Shown here: piece after piece, positions 28,561 to 38,861 of the stretch
Layout: the number at the start of each line of letters is the position of its first letter
How positions within the stretch are numbered: the first letter of the stretch is position 1
From: Rhodoluna sp.
Lineage (GTDB): Bacteria; Actinomycetota; Actinomycetes; Actinomycetales; Microbacteriaceae
Direction of reading: 5' to 3'
Length of the DNA stretch: 64,000 nucleotides
Assembly: GCF_024639375.1 (NCBI RefSeq)
Contig: NZ_JAHEIM010000009.1
Location: forward strand, 17,392-81,391
Made by a program: the position numbers and the translations under genes
Notes under the pieces: model-generated
Told to the model about the DNA's origin: nothing
Databases searched by the model: none
What the model saw: only the letters and a program-made list of their open reading frames with translations

Positions 28561-29901
28561 ATGGAAAGACAGCGCGATTTTGTTCTGCGCACCATTGAAG
28601 AACGTGGAGTTAAGTTCGTTCGCCTTTGGTTCACCGACGTAGCGGGAACCCTTAAGTCGGTAGCGATTGCACCGGCCGAAGTTGAAGGTGCCTTTGCCGA
28701 AGGCCTCGGCTTTGATGGCTCTGCTATCGAGGGCCTTGCCCGCACCTATGAGGCCGACATGTTGGCTCAGCCGGACCCAAGCACCTTCCAGATTCTTCCT
28801 TGGCGCGGTGAGATCGACCCAACCGCTCGCATGTTCTGCGATATTCAAACCCCGGATGGCCAGCCGGCTGCCGCAGACCCGCGCAATGTGCTGCGTCGCG
28901 CGCTTGCTAAAGCTTCTGATCGTGGATTCTCTTTTTACATTCACCCGGAGATCGAGTTCTATCTGCTCAAGTCTTCAGAGCTTGATGCCAATGGCGAACC
29001 GGTTCCTGTAGACAAAGCCGGTTACTTTGACAACGTTCCTGGTGGCACCGCACATGACTTCCGTCGTCGTGCAGTTTCGATGCTTGAACAGCTTGGCATT
29101 TCTGTTGAGTTCTCACACCATGAGGGTGGCCCTGGCCAGAACGAAATCGACCTTCGTTATGCAGACGCTTTGACCATGGCTGACAACATCATGACCTTCA
29201 GAACTGTGATCAAAGAAGTCGCAATCGAGCAGGGTGTTTATGCCACATTCATGCCGAAGCCATTTACCAACCAGCCTGGTTCAGGCATGCACACCCACAT
29301 GTCATTGTTTGAAGGCGACACCAATGCGTTCTTCGAAGCCGGTTCGCAATATCACCTTTCAAAGACCGCGAAGCACTTCATCGCGGGCCTCTTGCGTCAC
29401 GCACCTGAAATCACCGCGGTGACTAACCAGTATGTCAACTCATACAAGCGCCTTTGGGGCGGGGGCGAGGCTCCGAGCTTTGTCTGCTGGGGTCACAACA
29501 ACCGTTCAGCACTGATTCGCGTGCCACTTTATAAGCCAGACAAGGGCAACAGTTCACGCATCGAATACCGCGCCATCGACTCTGCCGCAAACCCTTACTT
29601 GGCCTACGCGTTGTTGCTCGCTGCAGGACTCAAAGGCATCGAAGAGGAGTACCCGCTTCCTTCGGAAACCGAAGACAACGTTTGGGCCCTAAACGATGCA
29701 GAACGTCGTGCCATGGGCATCCAGCCGCTGCCACAGAGTCTCGATCACGCCATTCGCAAGTTGGAAGAATCTGAACTTGCTGCGGAAACCCTTGGCGAAG
29801 AAGTGTTCAGCTACGTGCTTGCCAATAAGCGTCGTGAGTGGAGTGAATACCGTTCACAGGTCACTCCGTTCGAGTTGAAGCACAACCTCGAGACTCTTTA
29901 G
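28561..29901 (+). CDS. glnA: Glutamine synthetase (GlnA2-like)
   Basis: VRLWFTDVAGTLKSVAI, SFYIHPEIEFYLL, HHEGGPGQNEIDLRYADAL, KPFTNQPGSGMHTHMSL; followed by glnE. Confidence 0.95.
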   Translation: MERQRDFVLRTIEERGVKFVRLWFTDVAGTLKSVAIAPAEVEGAFAEGLGFDGSAIEGLARTYEADMLAQPDPSTFQILPWRGEIDPTARMFCDIQTPDGQPAAADPRNVLRRALAKASDRGFSFYIHPEIEFYLLKSSELDANGEPVPVDKAGYFDNVPGGTAHDFRRRAVSMLEQLGISVEFSHHEGGPGQNEIDLRYADALTMADNIMTFRTVIKEVAIEQGVYATFMPKPFTNQPGSGMHTHMSLFEGDTNAFFEAGSQYHLSKTAKHFIAGLLRHAPEITAVTNQYVNSYKRLWGGGEAPSFVCWGHNNRSALIRVPLYKPDKGNSSRIEYRAIDSAANPYLAYALLLAAGLKGIEEEYPLPSETEDNVWALNDAERRAMGIQPLPQSLDHAIRKLEESELAAETLGEEVFSYVLANKRREWSEYRSQVTPFELKHNLETL

Positions 29902-29910
29902 GCGAAAGCC

Positions 29911-32900
29911 GTGGTGGCTGCGCACGATCGCTCACAGGGTCTATCTGAATTAGCCAGGTTTGGCTTTGTTGACCTTGCCGGAACCATTGGCAAACTCGAT
30001 GCACTGGTAAAAATTGTTGGAGACAGCGGGCGATCAGCGCTTGCCTCATTGGCTGTCACTCAGGACCCCGATCAGGCGCTTAATGCCTTGCTCACCCTGG
30101 CAGAGCGTCAACCAGGGGACATCAAGGCACTGCTAAAAAAAGAAGATTCTGCTAGACGACTTTGCTTGTCACTTGGTGCATCTACATCACTAATTGATTT
30201 TCTCAATCGAGCTCCAGAAAATCTCGATGTCTTTCAAAAACCCATCAACACTTTGGATGACGCATCGACGCTGAACACAAATCTGTTGAACAGCGTTTCT
30301 AAGATCCTTAAGCCAGGTTTTCAAGTTGCCGAAGCATGGAATGCAATCCGACGTGCATACCGTCGTGAATTGCTTAAGATCGTCTCTTTCGATCTAACTC
30401 AAGCGAATCCGCAATTGGCTCAACCAGTGGTTGCCGCTGCTTTAGCCGATTTGGCCGGCGCGGCCATTGAAGCTGGCTTGGCTGTTGCGCGTGCGGAACT
30501 TAAATTCTCAACCGAGCACGGCGTCTTTACTGAATTTGAAGTTGAAAACACACGCGTTGCCGTGTTGGCGATGGGCAAGTGCGGCGCACGGGAGCTTAAT
30601 TACATCAGCGACGTAGACGTTATTTATCTTGCCGAATCTGCAAGCGCGGAATTGGAAACAGCCCGGGCAATTGAAGTTGCAACAAAGCTTGTAACACGAA
30701 TGATGCGCGCCATGGATGGCACCTCAACAGAGCCAATGCTTTGGCAGGTGGACCCCAACCTAAGACCAGAAGGAAAGTCTGGTGCGCTGGTTCGTAGCCT
30801 TGATTCGCATGTTGCATACTACGAGCGCTGGGCACAAAGTTGGGAGTTCCAAGCGCTTCTAAAGGCTAGACCATTGGCGGGTGACATTCCGCTTGGCAAT
30901 GCCTACGTTGAAGCGCTCGCTCCAAAAGTCTGGAGTTCGGCTACTCGCGAAAACTTTGTTGAGTCAGTGCAACGAATGCGCGAACGAGTAACCGAATTCA
31001 TTCCTGCCAACGAAATTGATTTGCAAATCAAACTTGGTCCCGGCGGTTTGCGCGATATCGAGTTCACCGTTCAGCTGCTGCAACTTGTTCACGGTCGCAC
31101 CGACGATTCAGTTCGTCAGCGCGACACAATATCGGCGATCAACGCACTTGCTGCCGGGAGTTACATCGGTCGAATCGAGGCCACACAATTTGCCGATAGT
31201 TACAGATTTCTTCGCTTGCTGGAGCACCGCATTCAACTTTCAGACATGCGCCGCACTCACTTGATGCCAACTTCGGAATCACGACGCAGAGCACTTGCAA
31301 GAGCCATCGATCTCAAGATGACCGCAGAACAACTAATCACTCGCTGGGAAGCTGTGAAAGTTGAAGTGCGGGCATTGCACCAAAAGATTTTTTATCGCCC
31401 GTTGCTATCCGCGGTTTCTCGGCTTGATGATTCGAGCCTTTCGCTCAGCAGCGATCAAGTGCAAGATCGACTTCGAGCGATTGGTTTCAGCGACACCAAG
31501 GGCGCGTTGGAGCACATTGCTGCACTGACTCAGGGTCTGTCGCGCAGAGCAGCAATTCAGAAACAACTTTTGCCGGTGCTATTGCAGTGGTTCTCGGAGG
31601 GCACTGATCCAGATGCTGCGCTGCTTTCGTTCAGACGCTTAAGTGAAGACCTAGGGGAGTCGCCTTGGTATTTGCGAATGCTTCGTGACTCCACAGGTGC
31701 AGCACAACGCATGACGCAAGTGCTTTCAAATTCCCGACTGGCCACCGGACTATTTGAGCGCATTCCAGAGGCTGCTGCTTGGTTCGAGAAATCAGAAGAC
31801 CTCATTCCGATGACAGCTGCTGAACTACAGGTGGAATTTGAATCGGTGATTTCGAGACAAACTGACGTGGATGCCGCTGCGAATCTAATTCGCAGCATTC
31901 GTCGCCGTGAGACTTTGCGCATAGCAATCGGAGCTGTTCTTGGAGATCTAACCATCGATCAGCTCAGCCAGGGGCTTAGTGACCTAACCGCAAATTATTT
32001 GAAGGCCATGCTCGAAGCGGCAATGCAATTGCGTGGGCTAGACATTTCGGCGAGCGATATCAACAAGATTCTTGATTTTGGAATTATCGCAATGGGCCGC
32101 TTCGGTGGTGAAGAACTCGGCTTTGGTTCAGACGCCGACGTGATGTTCGTTTATCAGGTGGTTGAAGGTGCTGACCCTGCGGTCGCGCAGAAAACCGCAG
32201 AGCGAATCATTGCCGAATTGAAGCGTCTATGTGCCGATCAACTGCTCGAGTTTGAGTTAGACATCGATCTTCGTCCCGAGGGTAAGAATGGCCCTGTGGC
32301 TCGTTCGATCGAGTCATACGCGGCTTATTACAAGCGTTGGGCAAACACTTGGGAGGCGCAGGCACTATTGCGCGCAAGACCAATCGCAGGCAGCGCAGCC
32401 TTGCAATCGGCATTCCTTGAACTAATCAACACCTATCGCTATCCAACCGAATTTTCTGACTCGGCGATCACCGAAATTCGCCGCATCAAGGCACGCGTCG
32501 AGACTGAGCGTTTGCCGCAAGGCGCTGACCCTCGCCGCCATCTCAAACTCGGCCGTGGCTCACTCAGCGATGTTGAGTGGCTAGTGCAGCTGCTGCAACT
32601 TGAACACGGTGCCGAACATCCGGCAATTCGCACTCCAAAAACCCTGCCAGCTTTGGATGCCTGCATTGCGGAAGGGCTCATCGCCGAGCACGATGCTCGT
32701 GTGCTTTCTGAAGCTTGGTTGTTGGCTTCAAGAGTTAGATCGGCCAGTGTTTTGTGGGCAAATAAACGCACCGATGTTTTGCCCACCGATCGCCGACAAC
32801 TCGAGGGCATGGCACGAATTTTGGAGTATCCGCGGGGGAGTGCATCAAACCTTGAAGAGGATTACTTCGCATTCACGCGCCGCGCGCGGTCAGTTTTCGA

Positions 32901-32931
32901 GCGAATTTTTTACGGGCAACAAGCTGAATAG
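29911..32931 (+). CDS. glnE: Bifunctional glutamine-synthetase adenylyltransferase/deadenylase
   Basis: 1006 aa with two NTase domains: GARELNYISDVDVIYL and GRFGGEELGFGSDADVMFVY. Confidence 0.95.
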   Translation: MVAAHDRSQGLSELARFGFVDLAGTIGKLDALVKIVGDSGRSALASLAVTQDPDQALNALLTLAERQPGDIKALLKKEDSARRLCLSLGASTSLIDFLNRAPENLDVFQKPINTLDDASTLNTNLLNSVSKILKPGFQVAEAWNAIRRAYRRELLKIVSFDLTQANPQLAQPVVAAALADLAGAAIEAGLAVARAELKFSTEHGVFTEFEVENTRVAVLAMGKCGARELNYISDVDVIYLAESASAELETARAIEVATKLVTRMMRAMDGTSTEPMLWQVDPNLRPEGKSGALVRSLDSHVAYYERWAQSWEFQALLKARPLAGDIPLGNAYVEALAPKVWSSATRENFVESVQRMRERVTEFIPANEIDLQIKLGPGGLRDIEFTVQLLQLVHGRTDDSVRQRDTISAINALAAGSYIGRIEATQFADSYRFLRLLEHRIQLSDMRRTHLMPTSESRRRALARAIDLKMTAEQLITRWEAVKVEVRALHQKIFYRPLLSAVSRLDDSSLSLSSDQVQDRLRAIGFSDTKGALEHIAALTQGLSRRAAIQKQLLPVLLQWFSEGTDPDAALLSFRRLSEDLGESPWYLRMLRDSTGAAQRMTQVLSNSRLATGLFERIPEAAAWFEKSEDLIPMTAAELQVEFESVISRQTDVDAAANLIRSIRRRETLRIAIGAVLGDLTIDQLSQGLSDLTANYLKAMLEAAMQLRGLDISASDINKILDFGIIAMGRFGGEELGFGSDADVMFVYQVVEGADPAVAQKTAERIIAELKRLCADQLLEFELDIDLRPEGKNGPVARSIESYAAYYKRWANTWEAQALLRARPIAGSAALQSAFLELINTYRYPTEFSDSAITEIRRIKARVETERLPQGADPRRHLKLGRGSLSDVEWLVQLLQLEHGAEHPAIRTPKTLPALDACIAEGLIAEHDARVLSEAWLLASRVRSASVLWANKRTDVLPTDRRQLEGMARILEYPRGSASNLEEDYFAFTRRARSVFERIFYGQQAE

Positions 32932-32942
32932 TTTCAACCAAT

Positions 32943-32978
32943 AAAAAAACCCCGAGCATCTTCTCTCGGGGTTTTTTT
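32943..32978. terminator. Bidirectional terminator between glnE and qcrB
   Basis: aaaaaaaccccgag-catcttct-ctcggggttttttt, perfect 14-bp stem. Confidence 0.95.
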
Positions 32979-32987
32979 AACAACAAA

Positions 32988-34625
32988 TTAGTTGGTTAGT
33001 TCTTTGTGTGCTTCTGCGTCTAACTCAGAAGCGTGGTCATGGTGAGCTGCTTCCAACTCAATCTGACCAACCGGTGAAATGCGGTCTTCAAAGTAGAAAC
33101 GTGACAGCCCTGCACGAACGCGAGCACCAACGGTGATTTTGCCCTTAGCGTTAGGGCGAGCAAGAGTCGGCTTGTAGTCGGCAAAGTCAACCAACTTATA
33201 CATGTCGTGAGCGTCAAGTGGTTCGTGAACTTCGATGTACTCACCGTGTGGCAAACGAACAATACGACCCGACTCACGACCGTGTAGCACGATCTCGCGG
33301 TCTTTGCGCTGCAATGACAGGCAAAGGCGCTTGGTGATGAAGAACGCAATTATTGGGCCAACAATCAACAAGATCTGCATTGAGGTAAGCACCTGGTTCA
33401 ATGACATCTTGAAGTTTGTTGCAATCAAGTCAGTTGCAGCTCCAGCCCAAAGTGCAGCATAGAAGGTTACACCGGCTGCACCGATAGCAGTGCGAGTAGG
33501 CGCGTTGCGCGGACGGTCAAGTACGTGGTGTTCACGCTTGTCGCCGGTGACCCAAGCTTCGATGAATGGGTACAGTGCAACAACGGCCAAGAAACCAACA
33601 CCAACAATCATTGGCAGCAAGATGTTCCAAGCCCAAGTGACTCCACCAGCGGTTACCTCTAGGTGGGTTGGTGCCAAACGAAGGGCGCCATCCAAGAAGC
33701 CGATGTACCAGTCAGGCTGTGTACCAGCTGAAACAGGGGATGGGTCGTAGCCACCGTAGTTCCAAACCGGGTTGATGGTGATGGTGGCTGCAATCAGCAT
33801 GATCACACCGAACACGATGAAGAAGAAGCCACCAGCCTTTGCAACGTATACAGGCATAAGCGGGTAGCCAACAACGTTGTCGTCACGCTTGCCAGCACCT
33901 GAATAGTGAGTGTGCTTGTGAATAACAACCATGAACAAGTGGATGACGATGAACACGAGAATCAATGCTGGAACCAGCAAGATGTGTAGACCGTAAAGAC
34001 GAGCAACAATGGTTTCCCCTGGAAACTCGCCACCGAATAGCAATGATGATGTGTAGGCGCCGATTACCGGGATGCCCTTGATCATTCCATCGATGATTCG
34101 AAGACCGTTTCCTGAAAGCAAGTCGTCAGGAAGTGAGTATCCAGTAAAGCCACCAGCCATGCCGAGCACGAACAACACAAAACCAACCAACCAGTTGATT
34201 TCACGTGGCTTGCGGAATGCACCGGTGAAGAACACGCGGAGCATGTGCAAACCAGCAGCTGCAACAAATAGAAGCGCAGACCAGTGGTGCACCTGACGCA
34301 TCAAAAGGCCGCCGCGCACCTCAAATGAAATGTCGAGTGTCGATGCGTAGGCAATTGACATCTCGGCACCCTTTAGCGGGCCGTATGCTCCGTCGTAAAT
34401 AACCGGAGTCATAGCTGGCTGGAAGAAGAAGGTTAGGAAGGTTCCTGAAAGCAAAAGCACTAGGAAGCTGTAAAGCGCAACCTCACCCAACATGAATGAC
34501 CAGTGGTCGGGGAAGATCTTGCGACCAAACTCCTTGAGAATGCCTGCTACACCGACGCGCTCGTCGAGGTAGTTTGCTGTGCCGGCTAGAAAGCCGCCTT
34601 TTTTAGCTTGAACTGCGTTGCTCAT
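32988..34625 (-). CDS. qcrB: Cytochrome bc1 complex cytochrome b subunit
   Basis: MRQVHHWSALLFVAAAGLHMLRVFFTGAFRKPREINW, LPDDLLSGNGLRI. Confidence 0.96.
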   Translation of the reverse strand: MSNAVQAKKGGFLAGTANYLDERVGVAGILKEFGRKIFPDHWSFMLGEVALYSFLVLLLSGTFLTFFFQPAMTPVIYDGAYGPLKGAEMSIAYASTLDISFEVRGGLLMRQVHHWSALLFVAAAGLHMLRVFFTGAFRKPREINWLVGFVLFVLGMAGGFTGYSLPDDLLSGNGLRIIDGMIKGIPVIGAYTSSLLFGGEFPGETIVARLYGLHILLVPALILVFIVIHLFMVVIHKHTHYSGAGKRDDNVVGYPLMPVYVAKAGGFFFIVFGVIMLIAATITINPVWNYGGYDPSPVSAGTQPDWYIGFLDGALRLAPTHLEVTAGGVTWAWNILLPMIVGVGFLAVVALYPFIEAWVTGDKREHHVLDRPRNAPTRTAIGAAGVTFYAALWAGAATDLIATNFKMSLNQVLTSMQILLIVGPIIAFFITKRLCLSLQRKDREIVLHGRESGRIVRLPHGEYIEVHEPLDAHDMYKLVDFADYKPTLARPNAKGKITVGARVRAGLSRFYFEDRISPVGQIELEAAHHDHASELDAEAHKELTN

Positions 34626-34627
34626 TT

Positions 34628-35653
34628 TTAACGCTCCCAGAAGCTAGGGCCAACAGGCTCGGTAAAGTCACTCTGTGCAATCAAGTAGCCCTCTGCGTCT
34701 ACGGTGATTGGCAACTGAGGTAGTGGTCGAGATGCAGGACCGAAAACAACCTTGCAGGCATCGGTCACATCAAAAGTTGACTGGTGGCACGGGCACAACA
34801 AGTGGTGAGTGTGCTGTTCGTATAGCGCTACTGGGCAACCAACGTGGGTGCAGATCTTGCTGTAGGCAACGATGCCGTCGTAAGACCAGGTTTTGCGTTC
34901 TTCAGATTCTTTGATGTCTGCTGGGTCAAGGCGAACTAGCAAGACAGCTGCCTTGGCCTTTTCTTCAAGCTTGTGGTGCTCAAGATCAGCTAGGCCTTCT
35001 GGAATCACGTGGAAAACAGATCCGATGGTGACATCCGAAGCTTTAATTGGTGTGCCAGTTGGGTCTTTCGCTAGGCGAGTGCCCTTCTTCCACATGGTGT
35101 GACGCAAAGTATCGCCTGGGTTTGGGCCAAGGTCACCGAACAACATGATTGCTGGAAGCGGGAACAAAGCCAATGCTCCGTATAGAGAACGGCGAATCAA
35201 CTTGCGACGAGAAAAACCAGATTCTGAATCTGCAAGCTTGATGATCTCGATTGCGCGGGCACGAACTTCTTCGCTGCCGCGGGTTTGGTGACGAGGCTCA
35301 GAAACTTCGTTGTCTGGCATCAAGGTCTTTGCCCAGTGCACGGCACCAATGCCAATGCCAAGCAAACCAAGGGTGATGCCTAGACCAAGCAGCACTGTGT
35401 TGTTGCGCACGGATCCAAGGTCGTCGGTTAGTGGAAAAGCAAAGTAGGCATAGATTGCAAAAGCGCTGCCAATTGCCGAAGCCACGAACATTGCTGTCAC
35501 CTGACGTGAGGCAGCCTTCTCATGCTTCTTGCTCTTGTCGGTCATGCGAACGCGGTGAGGTTCAAGACCCGGGTCTTGAATTTTATCCGCAGCGATTACC
35601 GCTAGACCACCTGAGTAGTCGTGCTCAGCATCTGGTGAGTTAGTTTTGCTCAT
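34628..35653 (-). CDS. qcrA: Cytochrome bc1 complex Rieske iron-sulfur subunit
   Basis: SKICTHVGCPVALYEQHTHHLLCPCHQSTFDV (2Fe-2S ligands). Confidence 0.96.
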   Translation of the reverse strand: MSKTNSPDAEHDYSGGLAVIAADKIQDPGLEPHRVRMTDKSKKHEKAASRQVTAMFVASAIGSAFAIYAYFAFPLTDDLGSVRNNTVLLGLGITLGLLGIGIGAVHWAKTLMPDNEVSEPRHQTRGSEEVRARAIEIIKLADSESGFSRRKLIRRSLYGALALFPLPAIMLFGDLGPNPGDTLRHTMWKKGTRLAKDPTGTPIKASDVTIGSVFHVIPEGLADLEHHKLEEKAKAAVLLVRLDPADIKESEERKTWSYDGIVAYSKICTHVGCPVALYEQHTHHLLCPCHQSTFDVTDACKVVFGPASRPLPQLPITVDAEGYLIAQSDFTEPVGPSFWER

Positions 35654-35667
35654 AATCTCTATCGTCC

Positions 35668-36465
35668 TTAGTTCGACTTAGCGCCAAGCCAAATGGTGAT
35701 TGCAACAATTAGTCCAAGACCAAAGATCCAAATGAATAGACCTTCTGCAACTGGGCCAAGGTTGCCGAGTTCATAGCCACCTGCGGATGGGTTTGACTCC
35801 ACGTACTTTAGGTAAGTGATGATGTCTTTTTTGTCAGCAGGGGTGAGGTTTGCATCGTTGAAAACCGGCATGTTCTGAGGGCCAGTAAGCATGGCCTCGT
35901 AGATGTGATCTGCAGGAACACCAACCAACGACGGCGCGTACTTGCCTTCGGTAAGCGCACCACCGGCACCAACAGCGTTGTGACACATCGCACAGTTGAT
36001 GCGGAATAGCTCGCCACCGCGAGTTGCGTTACCGTTGGCCTCAAGCTGAGCGTCGGTTGGAATTGCTGGACCAGGAGCAAGTGTTGCCACCCAAGCGGCC
36101 ATTGCGTCAATCTGGTCAGCAGTGAACTGTGGGTATTTCTTTTGAATCTGAGGGCCTGAAGCCTGAGCCGGCATGCGACCAGAGTCAACCTGGAATTCAA
36201 CTGAAGCTGCCCCAACACCAATCAAGCTAGGAGCGTTGTTCGTGCCTTCTGCATTCTTGCCGTGGCAACTTGCACAGTTAGCAAGGAAAAGCTTGTGTCC
36301 AGTGTCTAGCTGAGCAGCATCGGCAGCTGCCGGGGCAGCGGTTTCGGCAACAGCAGCAGTAGTTGCTGCATAGCCACCACCGGTCAATGCCAAGCCTGCT
36401 GCGATTACTAGAACCGCTGCAAACGGGCTTCGACGAGAGCCGTTCGATTTCTTCATGAATGCCAT
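35668..36465 (-). CDS. qcrC: Cytochrome bc1 complex diheme cytochrome c subunit
   Basis: Two CxxCH motifs: LANCASCHGKNAEG and INCAMCHNAVGAGG. Confidence 0.96.
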   Translation of the reverse strand: MAFMKKSNGSRRSPFAAVLVIAAGLALTGGGYAATTAAVAETAAPAAADAAQLDTGHKLFLANCASCHGKNAEGTNNAPSLIGVGAASVEFQVDSGRMPAQASGPQIQKKYPQFTADQIDAMAAWVATLAPGPAIPTDAQLEANGNATRGGELFRINCAMCHNAVGAGGALTEGKYAPSLVGVPADHIYEAMLTGPQNMPVFNDANLTPADKKDIITYLKYVESNPSAGGYELGNLGPVAEGLFIWIFGLGLIVAITIWLGAKSN

Positions 36466-36490
36466 TGTTATAGGTCTTTCAGGTCGATCT

Positions 36491-37111
36491 TTATTTGAGA
36501 ACGTAAACGATTAGGAACAAGCCGATCCAAACTACGTCAACGAAGTGCCAGTAGTAAGAAACAACGATTGCGCTGGTTGCCTCGTAGTGACCGTATTTCT
36601 TAGCCGCGAAGGTGCGACCAATAACGATCAAGAATGCGATTAGACCGCCGGTCACGTGGAGGGCGTGGAAACCGGTGGTGATGTAGAAAGCGCTGCCGTA
36701 CGAGTTGGCGTTTAGCGCGACGCCTTCAGAAATTAGAGTTGCGTATTCCCAAACCTGGCCTGCAACGAACACTGCTCCTAGAAGGTAGCTGAGCATGAAC
36801 CATTCTGCTACACCCCATTTAACAGGTGACCAGCCAGTTGCACGCGGCTGAAGTCGTTCAGCCGCAAAGACACCGAACTGAGCAGTGAACGATGAAGCCA
36901 CCAAAATCAGGGTGTTCACCAATGCGAATGGCACGTTCAAAATGGTTGTGTCATGAGCCCAGATCTCTGGTGAATTGGCACGAAGTGAGAAGTACATTGC
37001 AAAAAGACCTGCAAAGAACATCACCTCGCTGCCAAGCCAAACGATAGTTCCAACCGAGGTTGAACTTGGGCGATTAATGACTGGGGCGCTAATGGTCGTC
37101 ATGTTTTCCAT
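36491..37111 (-). CDS. ctaE: Cytochrome c oxidase subunit III
   Basis: [57 protein letters not shown]. Confidence 0.95.
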   Translation of the reverse strand: MENMTTISAPVINRPSSTSVGTIVWLGSEVMFFAGLFAMYFSLRANSPEIWAHDTTILNVPFALVNTLILVASSFTAQFGVFAAERLQPRATGWSPVKWGVAEWFMLSYLLGAVFVAGQVWEYATLISEGVALNANSYGSAFYITTGFHALHVTGGLIAFLIVIGRTFAAKKYGHYEATSAIVVSYYWHFVDVVWIGLFLIVYVLK

Positions 37112-37185
37112 CCTAACTCTCAGAATCGCTTGATAAGGGCTTTTCAGGCGGTTCGTCGTGGATTTTCGCTAATAAACTTTGCCCT

Positions 37186-38250
37186 ATGAGCGCTTCGACG
37201 AATTGGCAAACATTACTTGGCAAGCTAACGCGGAAAATCGATTTAGATCGAGCCGAGGCGGCCTGGGCAATGCAGCAGTTTATGTCGGGTGAAACCCCCG
37301 AGATAACCATGGCTGCTTTCATGATTGCATTGCGCACTAAGGGTGAATCAGTAGACGAACTATCTGGTCTAGTGGATGTCGCGCTGGAGCACTCGCTCAA
37401 ATTAGCAACCGGCCAGAACGCGGTCGACATTGTTGGCACCGGTGGCGACATGCTCGGTACGGTAAACATTTCTTCGATGGCATCCGTAGTGACCGCAAGT
37501 GCCGGTGTGCCGGTTTTGAAGCACGGCAGCCGATCGGCCTCGGGTAAGACTGGATCAGCCGAAATGCTTGAGGCTTTGGGTGTTCGTTTGGACGCCAGCC
37601 CAGAGCGACTTGCCGAGATTTTCGAACAAGTGGGCATCACATTTTTCTTTGCCCCGGTATTTCACCCCTCACTGCGCCACCTAGCCCCGGTGCGAAAGGC
37701 CTTGGGGGTGCCTACAACTTTTAACTTCCTGGGGCCACTGGCGAACCCAGCTCAGCCAATCGCGACCTCGCTTGGTGTGGCTAGGGCTTCCGTTTTGCCG
37801 CTTATCGCAGCAGAACTCGCATCTAGGGGCCGCACAGCCCTCGTTTTCAGAGGCAGCGACGGTCTGGACGAGCTAACTACCACCGGTGAAAGTGAGATTT
37901 TCCAGGTTTGTGGGGGAGAAGTCACCACGTTCGAGCTAAATCCCACCCATTTTGGGTTGAAAAGGTCTGAAATCAGCCAATTAATCGGCGGAAATGCAGA
38001 AGAGAACGCTGAAGTGGCTCGCCAATTGATTGCTGGCAGCACCTCGGGCAACCTTGGCGCAGTGCGAGACATCGTTTTGTTGAATGCCGCCGGAGGAGTG
38101 GTGGCCTATGAATTGGCCAAGGATCACTCACGAGCTGACGTTGACCTCAACCTGCGATTTGAAGATGCGCTGCAACGCGTGACAACTGCATTGGAGTCTG
38201 GCGCCACCGCCGAGAAGCTTTCTCAGTGGATTAGCGCGAGCCAGCAGTAA
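37186..38250 (+). CDS. trpD: Anthranilate phosphoribosyltransferase
   Basis: DIVGTGGDMLGTVNISSMASVV, KHGSRSASGKTGSAEMLEALGV, FAPVFHPSLRHLAPVRKALGVPTTFNFLGPLANP. Confidence 0.95.
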   Translation: MSASTNWQTLLGKLTRKIDLDRAEAAWAMQQFMSGETPEITMAAFMIALRTKGESVDELSGLVDVALEHSLKLATGQNAVDIVGTGGDMLGTVNISSMASVVTASAGVPVLKHGSRSASGKTGSAEMLEALGVRLDASPERLAEIFEQVGITFFFAPVFHPSLRHLAPVRKALGVPTTFNFLGPLANPAQPIATSLGVARASVLPLIAAELASRGRTALVFRGSDGLDELTTTGESEIFQVCGGEVTTFELNPTHFGLKRSEISQLIGGNAEENAEVARQLIAGSTSGNLGAVRDIVLLNAAGGVVAYELAKDHSRADVDLNLRFEDALQRVTTALESGATAEKLSQWISASQQ

Positions 38251-38309
38251 CCCAAAGCAAAAGAACCTGCGGATACCGGGGAGACGGTCCTGGATGCCAG
38301 AGAAACATT

Positions 38310-38337
38310 ACTTGACATAATGTTCATTATCGGCGAA
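38310..38337 (-). other. dif: Chromosome dimer resolution site dif (XerC/XerD target), replication terminus
   Basis: Minus strand TTCGCCGATAATGAACATTATGTCAAGT fits the actinobacterial dif consensus TTSRCCGATAATVNACATTATGTCAAGT (recalled from literature) at all 28 positions. Lies between convergent genes. Confidence 0.92.
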
Positions 38338-38344
38338 TGGGGTT

Positions 38345-38818
38345 CTAGCTCCTGAACTGCTGCTGCAGCAATTGCACCAATTCTTGCGGTCCTACCAGCT
38401 CATCTGAATTTGCCAGCTCTTCGATGTTCCACCAGCGATGTTCCAGCACATCTCGCCGTTCATCCTCAGTCCAACCTGAAATGTCTAAATCAAATTGCGG
38501 ATATTCCAGTTTGTAAAAATGATCGACAAATGTGTGGTGGTTTTTTCCGTCACCCCAATCCCAGCGGCCGGTAAAACTGGCGATTGGCTCGCCCAGGTCC
38601 TCAGGTTGCACCACAAGGCCCGTTTCTTCGCGCAATTCGCGCACGGCTGCATCCAGCGGGGTTTCGCCGTCATCAATTCCGCCACCCGGGGTGATCCAAC
38701 GAGCCGGCAATTGAACCTCAGGGTCAAAATGCGTCTTCAGCAGCAAAATGTGATGCTGCGGGTCATAAATTATGACTCTTGCTGTTTCGCGGTGCTGTCC
38801 AGGCTTCATAAAAGTCAT
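38345..38818 (-). CDS. NUDIX hydrolase
   Basis: GGGIDDGETPLDAAVRELREETGL (Nudix box). Confidence 0.93.
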   Translation of the reverse strand: MTFMKPGQHRETARVIIYDPQHHILLLKTHFDPEVQLPARWITPGGGIDDGETPLDAAVRELREETGLVVQPEDLGEPIASFTGRWDWGDGKNHHTFVDHFYKLEYPQFDLDISGWTEDERRDVLEHRWWNIEELANSDELVGPQELVQLLQQQFRS

Positions 38819-38861
38819 TTTGCCTCATCAACTGTTAACCATTGCCGTTTATCATCTGAAC

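Noticed and set aside
26875-28944. Full-length 689-aa nadE ORF from the track
   Set aside because: The N-terminal extension runs antisense through the glnA 5' region and lacks domain similarity; MAKVRLALAQTNP is the conserved start.
38303-38323. Regulatory operator AACATTA-N7-TAATGTT
   Set aside because: The palindrome overlaps the 28-bp dif match and lies between convergent gene ends, so dif is the better explanation.
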